This document shows, piece by piece, positions 58,320 to 64,000 of a DNA stretch of 64,000 nt. Both the position numbers and the translations under genes were made by a program. The stretch comes from Acidobacteriota bacterium (GTDB lineage Bacteria > Acidobacteriota > Terriglobia > Terriglobales > Acidobacteriaceae), in NCBI GenBank assembly GCA_021791875.1, contig JAJYVU010000002.1, forward strand, positions 39,709-103,708, in the 5' to 3' direction. Under the pieces are notes generated by a model. It was given only the letters and a program-made list of their open reading frames with translations, was not told where the DNA came from and did not search any database. The first letter of the stretch is position 1; each line of letters starts with the position of its first letter.

Positions 58320-61298
58320 ATGAACCGGGATGAAGCCATGCGGGCGCAGCCCGCTTGTGGGGTGCGCGGCAACGAGGCCGCTATCGAGCGTGCGGCCAGG
58401 AAACGGAATCTGTTGCCTGCAATCAAAGTGTGCATTTACGGCGCCAGGTCAGGAGTGTTTGCGGCCATTGCGATCGTGGCGCTGGGAGCGGCTGTGTGTG
58501 GGACCGCGCATGCGATACCGCCGAAACCGGCGAGCACGGCCGCGGATTGTCCGTGGCTGAACCCGCATCTGCCGATTGCGAAGCGGGTTGCGATGCTGAT
58601 GAAGAAAATGACCGTCGCCGATGAAATCAGCATGGTTGAAGGCCACGGCGTGCGTCCATATGTTGGAGACGAGCCAGCGAATGCCGCGCTGTGCATCCCG
58701 GCGCTCGGACTCGAAGATGGTCCGAACGGGGTTGGGGATGGACTGAAGGACGTTACGAACCTGCCATCGGGCGCATCGCTCGCCGCGACATTCTCGCGGA
58801 AGCTCGCCTATGAGTACGGGCAGGTGGTTGGGGCCGAACAGGCCGCCAAGGGAGTTGCCGTAGATCTGGGGCCGACCGTCAATATTGCCCGCGATCCGCG
58901 CTGGGGCCGCGAGTTCGAAAGCTACTCGGAAGACCCGACACTGGCAGCGAATATTGCGGTCGCTGAAATCCGCGGCATCCAAAGCACAGGCACCATTGCG
59001 CAGGTGAAGCACTTTGACGCCTACAACCAGGAGACCTACCGTAACACGCCGAAAGACGACGTTATCGTTTCAAAGCGGGCGCTGCACGAGATCTACATGC
59101 CGGCTTTCCGCGCTGCGATCCGCAAGGCGAAGGTTGGCTCGATCATGTGCTCGTACGCAACGGTGAACGGCTACTACAGCTGCGAGAACCATTACCTGCT
59201 GACGGATGTGCTGCGCGACGAGTGGAATTTCGACGGGTTCAACACGTCGGACTGGGGTGCGGTCCACAACGTTTCGGCAGCCGCGGCCGGCACGGATATG
59301 GAGCAGCCATCCAGCCGTTATTTTGGCGCGCCGCTGCAGAATGCAATCACGAATGGCACGATTCCGCGCGCAGTGCTGAACACGATGGTGGCACGGATTC
59401 TTTACCAGATGTTCCGCTTCGATCTGTTCAACCATCCTCCGTCCGGCTCGACCACCGCAGTGGCGACGACGCCGGAGCATCAGGCAATTTCGAACAGAAT
59501 CGCCAAAACCGGCACGGTACTGCTCAAGAACGATGGTCACCTGCTGCCGCTGGCGACATCGGCAGATATCGCCGTGATCGGCCCGGCAGCGTCGGCGCAG
59601 GTGACCTATGGCGGCGGCGGGAGCGCACATGTGATTCCGTCGTCGACGGTTTCGCCGCTGGCCGGAATCCAAGGGGTCGCCGGGAAGTCGAGTGTGAGTT
59701 ATACGCAGGGCCTGCCGGCCGATGCACAACTCATGCCGGTTCCGACGGCGGATCTGTCGACTCCGACGGCCAGCAAGACCGCGAAGAAGCGTCTCCGGTC
59801 GTATTCGGCGACGCTGACGGCTCCGGCGAGCGGTCTCTACATCCTTGGCTATGCCGCTGGGTGCAGTCACTGGTTCGGGAGACTCGCCATCAACGGCAGG
59901 ACGCTGATCTATGCTCCAGGCGCTCCTCATTCGGCGGCCGTCCATCTCAGCAAGGGGCAGACGTATCAGATCGATTTGCCGTGCTCGCCCAGCAAGCTGG
60001 TCTGGGCGACGCCGTCGACGGTGCACGCCGATATTCAGAAGGCGGTAGAGGCCGCGAAGTCGGCGAAGGTCGCGGTGGTGGTGGTGGCAGACGATACGGA
60101 GAGCGAGGGCGGCGACCGGCCCGACCTGCGTCTGCCCTCGGCGCAGAACGCGCTGGTGAGCGCAGTGGCGGAGGCCAATCCGCACACGGTGGTTGTGGTG
60201 CAGGCCGGGGCGCCGATTGCGATGCCCTGGCTCGACCGGGTGCCCGCGATTCTCGACACGTGGTATCCGGGGCAGACCAACGGGACGGCGCTGGCGGATG
60301 TGCTGTTCGGCAAAGTCGATCCAAGCGGTCATCTGCCGGTGACCTTCCCGGTGAAACTTGCCGATGTGCCGGCGGCAGGTCCAGAGCGCTTTCCGGGCAT
60401 CGGTGGCAAGGTGCATTACTCGGAAGGGCTACTGGTGGGTTATCGGTGGTACGAGGCGAAGCACATTCAGCCGATGTTCCCCTTCGGCTTCGGCTTGTCC
60501 TACACGCATTTCCAGTACAGCGATCTGGACGTGAGCGAGCATGAGGTTGACGGCGTGACGCCGATCCAAGTGAGCGCGCGCGTGACCAATGACGGACACG
60601 TGACAGGCACCGATGTCGCGCAGATCTATCTGGGCATGCCTGCGTCGACGGGCGAGCCGCCGCGCAAGCTGGTCGGATTCCGGCGCGTCACGCTGGCGCC
60701 GGGTGAGTCGAAGGTCGTCCACTTCACGATCACGCCGCGCGACGAGTGGTGGTGGGGACAGAATGGCTGGACCGAGACGGCCGGCAACTACTACGTGTAT
60801 GTTGGCGACTCATCGGCGCTGGCCAATCTTCCGCTGACCGAGCGCTACGAGATGAAGCAGTCGGTCGGCGACCGGCAGGTGACAGTTTCCGCGCCGAAGA
60901 GCTTCCAGCCGGGCACTCGCAGTATCGTCAGCGTTTCGCTGAGCGCCGGCGGCAATGAGACCCTGCACGACGTGCATTTGAGCCTGAAGGCGCCGGGCGG
61001 CTGGCAAGTGGCGCCGGTCGGTCACCAGATGAGCGGTGAGGTGGCTGCGAACCAGGCGGTCACCGAGAAGTTTGCGGTGACGCCGCCATCCGGCGCGGTT
61101 ACGCAGTACGTGACGCTGTATGGCACGGCTAATCTCTCGGCGGGTGCGTGCATGGGCGGCGGTACTCATCCAAGCCAGGCAGGGGTTGTGCCTGATCACC
61201 ACGGCAACGCGGCGTCCGGCCATCACCCTAATGCGATGTGGGCTGGACACTGCGGTGTTCGTCGCCACGGTGGCGTGACTGTACTGCTCGGCTCGTGA
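58320..61298 (+). CDS. Exported GH3 beta-glucosidase with PA14-like insert
   Basis: 992 residues. A long N-terminal cytoplasmic stretch and one hydrophobic signal (GVFAAIAIVALGAAVCGTAHA) precede GH3 domain 1: LGLEDGPNGVGDGL, DPRWGREFESYSEDP, KHFDAYNQE, and TSDWGAVHN with the nucleophile Asp. Domain 2 follows, interrupted by a PA14-like module (SATLTAPASGLYILGYAAGCSHWFGRLAINGRTL). Then a fibronectin-III-like end (VSARVTNDGHVTGTDVAQIYLG...RKLVGFRRVTLAPGESK) and a last domain like NEW3, with a Cys/Gly/His-rich tail (HPSQAGVVPDHHGNAASGHH). GGAGGG lies 10 bases before the ATG. Terminator follows. Confidence 0.93.
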   Translation: MNRDEAMRAQPACGVRGNEAAIERAARKRNLLPAIKVCIYGARSGVFAAIAIVALGAAVCGTAHAIPPKPASTAADCPWLNPHLPIAKRVAMLMKKMTVADEISMVEGHGVRPYVGDEPANAALCIPALGLEDGPNGVGDGLKDVTNLPSGASLAATFSRKLAYEYGQVVGAEQAAKGVAVDLGPTVNIARDPRWGREFESYSEDPTLAANIAVAEIRGIQSTGTIAQVKHFDAYNQETYRNTPKDDVIVSKRALHEIYMPAFRAAIRKAKVGSIMCSYATVNGYYSCENHYLLTDVLRDEWNFDGFNTSDWGAVHNVSAAAAGTDMEQPSSRYFGAPLQNAITNGTIPRAVLNTMVARILYQMFRFDLFNHPPSGSTTAVATTPEHQAISNRIAKTGTVLLKNDGHLLPLATSADIAVIGPAASAQVTYGGGGSAHVIPSSTVSPLAGIQGVAGKSSVSYTQGLPADAQLMPVPTADLSTPTASKTAKKRLRSYSATLTAPASGLYILGYAAGCSHWFGRLAINGRTLIYAPGAPHSAAVHLSKGQTYQIDLPCSPSKLVWATPSTVHADIQKAVEAAKSAKVAVVVVADDTESEGGDRPDLRLPSAQNALVSAVAEANPHTVVVVQAGAPIAMPWLDRVPAILDTWYPGQTNGTALADVLFGKVDPSGHLPVTFPVKLADVPAAGPERFPGIGGKVHYSEGLLVGYRWYEAKHIQPMFPFGFGLSYTHFQYSDLDVSEHEVDGVTPIQVSARVTNDGHVTGTDVAQIYLGMPASTGEPPRKLVGFRRVTLAPGESKVVHFTITPRDEWWWGQNGWTETAGNYYVYVGDSSALANLPLTERYEMKQSVGDRQVTVSAPKSFQPGTRSIVSVSLSAGGNETLHDVHLSLKAPGGWQVAPVGHQMSGEVAANQAVTEKFAVTPPSGAVTQYVTLYGTANLSAGACMGGGTHPSQAGVVPDHHGNAASGHHPNAMWAGHCGVRRHGGVTVLLGS

Positions 61299-61338
61299 GC
61301 GCGCATTGTGCGAATGGCTGAATCACTCACTCAGACGG

Positions 61339-61368
61339 CCCCGCTGACATCAGTCGGCGGGGTTTTTT
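61339..61368 (+). terminator. Terminator after GH3 gene
   Basis: CCCCGCTGAC (61339-61348), loop ATCA, GTCGGCGGGG (61353-61362), one G-U pair, then six T. Confidence 0.92.
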
Positions 61369-61592
61369 CTGGAGCGCGGAGATGAGCGCGATGTTGGAGG
61401 TTCAAGTCCGCAATAAGTCTGCGACAAGGAACGAAGGTCTCACACGAGCCTGAATCAGGTGGCGCCGGCAGAGTTCGCGACAAAGACAAGCTGGCGGAGA
61501 GGGAGGGATTCCCAGCTTAACGTTGAAAAGAGCGACTTATTTCCGTTGTCGGGTCTTTGTCGGGTTTAGGTTGATTGGAAGAGCTACAGGCG

Positions 61593-62069
61593 ATGTCCAA
61601 AGCTACCCTGATGGTTCGCTTCAAGGGTCCCTCCGATCCGACCTGGATTCGGCGGCTCGCCGTGTATGGCACGACCGGCCGTGTACGCTCCGGATTTGCC
61701 GAGTTCGAAGATCCTAAGACTGGCCAAAAATCGATTGAAGCCATCGGCGAGAACTTCCCTTTTGAGATCCGCGTGGAGGATGGCGGGACGACCTGCAAGC
61801 CTGCTGGAAAGAAGGCGGCGGATGCCGAAGCGAAGCGCCTGCAAATCGCGGCGAAGCTTCAGGCTCGTATGCAAACAAAAGCTGCAGGTCTTCTCGTCGT
61901 CGTGGTGCGGCGACGAATGGACCGGAAGCAGGCAGGCACCTATATCGCAAGCTGAGTCAAGGACCACATCGAAGCGCAAGACCGCGCTGCGTTCCGAGAA
62001 ATAGCTGAGTCGGATCTGCTCGGCCTGCATGAGGGAAATATCGCGGGGTTGGGGGGGCCGACCAAGTGA
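61593..62069 (+). pseudogene. Broken phage-type integrase, N-terminal part only
   Basis: From the ATG at 61593 (MSKATLMVRFKGPSDPTWIRRLAVYGTTGRV in pieces) the product resembles the arm-binding N-terminus of acidobacterial tyrosine recombinases, including the ...CKPAGKKAADAEAKRLQIAAKLQARM segment. An in-frame TGA at 61953 interrupts it, and the same frame then resumes with VKDHIEAQDRAAFREIAESDLL before a second stop at 62067. The catalytic domain is missing. A 10-base inverted repeat, CGACAAAGAC (61478-61487) and GTCTTTGTCG (61551-61560), lies upstream. Family assignment by eye. Confidence 0.6.
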
Positions 62070-62269
62070 ATTTGCTGCCTGGCACGCTGCGTGGGAAGGC
62101 CGGCAATGATATTCTTCGCGCCGGAAGAACGCTATGATAGCGGGTGCGATGTTGTCGTGTTCTGGGGGGCTCGACAGGGATCAGCGAATACGATGCGCCA
62201 TCAGTAGGGAGATGCTAGACGACCATTTTGGTGGCGACCACAGGAGCAAGCTTGAAGTGAGCCGGGGAA

Positions 62270-62512
62270 ATGACGGCTGGCGAGGTGAATCCCGAAGCTT
62301 TCAGCTATGGATATGACCGACTTCGATTTATTAAACCCGTCTATATAGGTGATACCTTGCATGTGCGGCTGACAATTAAGGGAAAGCGGGATTCTCCTAG
62401 GTCACCGCGGCATGGAATTGTTGTGGAGTTATGCGAAGCGCTCAACCAGCGGGAGGAAGTTGTATTGGCGTGTGAACATCTGCTGATGGTGACTCGCCGG
62501 CAACAGAACTGA
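62270..62512 (+). pseudogene. C-terminal fragment of a MaoC-type acyl dehydratase
   Basis: 80 codons starting just after an in-frame stop. FSYGYDRLRFIKPVYIGDTLHVRLTI and EALNQREEVVLACEHLLMVTRR match the C-terminal half of MaoC-like hot-dog proteins. The N-terminal half with the catalytic Asp/His is not found upstream in any frame. Remnant in the same scar as the broken integrase. Confidence 0.6.
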
Positions 62513-62580
62513 CGCCGCCGCTTCGGCCGCGCCGCAAGGGCAGTTTTCGCAAGCGGCAAGATCAGTTTGGGGAGAGCTTA

Positions 62581-64000
62581 ATGAAAACAACGCGGAGAGA
62601 ATTTCTGCAGACTTCTACTCTCGCGTCTGCGGCAGTTGCGCAGGGCCTGCGCAGTGCAAACGCAGAGACAAGGACTACCTCGACTCCGCGTGGTCAGAAG
62701 CTGGACGCGTTTTCCATTGCAGCGCGCCACATGATGGAGTGGAATCTTCCGGGACCATCGTTTTTTGAAGGCATGCTGCTCGGCAACGGAGATGTGGGCG
62801 TATGCGCGGAGGTACGCCCGGATGCGCTTGGATTGCACATTGCAAAGAGCGACTGCTGGGATATTCGCGTGAGTGAAGATCCAGTGGACTCAGTGTTGCC
62901 ATTCGATCAGCTTCTCCAGCTATGGAAACTGGCCAGCGAGGAGGCGATCCGGATGGGCAAGCCGGATATGCTTTATCTCGAAAGCCACACCGAAGTATTC
63001 CGGCACTACACAGAGACGGTGAGTCGCTCCTACAGTAAAAATTGGCCGCGTCCGTGGCCGTGTGGCACGCTTTGGATGAACTGGGACCCGCGTTGGGTAC
63101 GCGTGAAGAGTTATTCGCTGAATCCCGCAAACGGCTTATTTCAAGTGGACCTTGAAATTGAATCGCTGCGTCAGCGGGCGCGTGCTGCGCAAATTGCCGG
63201 CTTTGTGGATTGGACTACAGGAGCGGTGTGCGCGCATAGCGCGGATGATATTCCGCTAGGGTCCGTTTTCTACATTCCAGCTGTGGATTCAGATCAAGCG
63301 GTCGATCACGCGATTCTCCCGCTGCCAGAGGTTGCAACCCACGCGGGGGCGAAGCACGTTACGTTTACTTGCCACCAGCATTTTCCGGCGATCGGACCAA
63401 CAAAATCGCAGCCCTTTCCTCCAGAATCTGCGAAAGACAGAAATTTCTCGCTCAAGGGGCGTATTACCGGCAATTGGTCTATCAACAAAGGGGAACGCAC
63501 AACCGACGTCATTCTGAGTTCCAAGACGGCACAGCCATTTCGGATCGACGCATTGATTGCGACTCCGCGTGATCTGCTTTTGCGTAAACGGGAGAAAGAG
63601 GATTCCTCCATCCACCAGAAGAATTGGGTGTCGATTCCGCAAGATATCCAGTATGGCCCTGAAGAATTGAATACTGCGGCATACGTCGACAAGGAACTGG
63701 CTGATGTTGTCTCGCGCAGCTTTGAGGCGGTCCAAAAGGATTCACAAGGGAACTGGCGGGACTACTGGTCCCAGTCTGCCATTGAACTGGAAGACAAACA
63801 GCTCGAGCGAATCTGGTATCACAACCAATATTTTCTTGCCTGCTGCCTGAGAAAGCACCGGACGGCGCCGGGACTCTTTGCAAATTGGCATAGCGGCGAC
63901 ATCGGCACAGCCTGGCACAGCGACTATCATCTGGACTACAACTGCCAGCAGGTGTATTGGGGTATATTCTCCAGCAATCATGCTGATATGAACCTGCCGT
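62581..64000 (+). CDS. Tat-exported GH95-like glycoside hydrolase, 3' end cut by window
   Basis: At least 473 residues; the frame is open to the window end. GGGGAG precedes the ATG. The N-terminus is a twin-arginine signal (TTRREFLQTSTLASAAVAQG). The N-terminal beta domain contains GPSFFEGMLLGNGDVGVCAEVRPDALGLHIAKSD (given in pieces), then DYWSQSAIELEDKQLERIWYHNQYFLACCLR and WHSDYHLDYNCQQVYWGIFSSNH, the (alpha/alpha)6-barrel pattern of GH95 alpha-L-fucosidases and relatives. Substrate not certain. The catalytic region is only partly in view. Confidence 0.72.
   Translation, partial: MKTTRREFLQTSTLASAAVAQGLRSANAETRTTSTPRGQKLDAFSIAARHMMEWNLPGPSFFEGMLLGNGDVGVCAEVRPDALGLHIAKSDCWDIRVSEDPVDSVLPFDQLLQLWKLASEEAIRMGKPDMLYLESHTEVFRHYTETVSRSYSKNWPRPWPCGTLWMNWDPRWVRVKSYSLNPANGLFQVDLEIESLRQRARAAQIAGFVDWTTGAVCAHSADDIPLGSVFYIPAVDSDQAVDHAILPLPEVATHAGAKHVTFTCHQHFPAIGPTKSQPFPPESAKDRNFSLKGRITGNWSINKGERTTDVILSSKTAQPFRIDALIATPRDLLLRKREKEDSSIHQKNWVSIPQDIQYGPEELNTAAYVDKELADVVSRSFEAVQKDSQGNWRDYWSQSAIELEDKQLERIWYHNQYFLACCLRKHRTAPGLFANWHSGDIGTAWHSDYHLDYNCQQVYWGIFSSNHADMNLP

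Noticed and set aside
59070..60416. 448-codon minus-strand frame opposite the GH3 gene
   Set aside because: Shadow of GH3; Arg-rich and featureless.
61399..61409. GGTTCAAGTCC resembling a tRNA T-loop, possible att site in a tRNA end
   Set aside because: The flanking bases do not form a T stem and no acceptor stem fits; a chance match near the broken integrase.
1..64000. CRISPR array or intact insertion sequence
   Set aside because: No regularly spaced direct repeats and no complete transposase were seen in the window.

Overview
The window looks like a chromosomal segment of an acidobacterium, most probably class Terriglobia (Acidobacteriaceae-like). Three things suggest this: a PadR regulator next to a very large MacB/FtsX-type 'acidobacterial duplicated orphan permease', a TonB-receptor-like protein with an N-terminal carboxypeptidase-regulatory domain, and several exported glycoside hydrolases in GC-rich DNA. 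This assignment rests on gene content read by eye. No database search was run.

Layout. 1-7.2 kb: the end of a sugar-porter MFS gene, a phosphate uptake set pstS-pstC-pstA without pstB, and an exported TIM-barrel glycoside-hydrolase-like protein. 7.2-11.2 kb: two different tRNA-Cys genes and one tRNA-Gly, a 1-Cys peroxiredoxin, a PhzF-family protein, a stand-alone receiver domain and an orphan ABC ATPase. 11.4-23.9 kb: a tight respiratory complex I operon, nuoA-B-C-D-I-H-J-K-L-M-M2-N. It has no nuoE/F/G and carries two nuoM genes. 23.9-34.6 kb (minus strand): valS, nadC, birA, coaX, an unknown gene, a TrmA/RlmD-type methyltransferase, comEC and an HXXEE membrane protein, read as one compact block. 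34.7-38.4 kb (minus): a UvrC-like protein, rpe and a BamD-like protein.

38.4-39.1 kb is an AT-rich gene-free stretch with a 22-bp palindrome, four further hairpins and a strong bidirectional terminator. It is the best candidate here for an undescribed structured RNA. 39.1-43.1 kb: mmcQ/yjbR-like, recX, a small membrane protein, a LolA-like exported protein and metK. 43.3-46.4 kb: padR plus the giant permease. 46.4-48.5 kb (minus): ECF sigma factor, membrane anti-sigma-like protein, DUF4252-like protein and an unknown protein, all with overlapping ends. 48.8-52.2 kb: hsp20 and clpB. 52.4-64 kb: a polysaccharide-use region with a TonB-dependent receptor-like protein, GH31, an orphan Tat-signal fragment, GH3 with a PA14-like insert, a scar with a broken integrase and a broken MaoC-type gene, and a Tat-exported GH95-like enzyme cut by the window end.

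How it fits together: a heterotrophic soil-type bacterium with plant-polysaccharide-degrading enzymes, high-affinity phosphate uptake, and a proton-pumping complex I whose membrane arm appears to have one extra antiporter-like subunit. The remainder is housekeeping (cofactors, translation, DNA uptake and repair, protein quality control).
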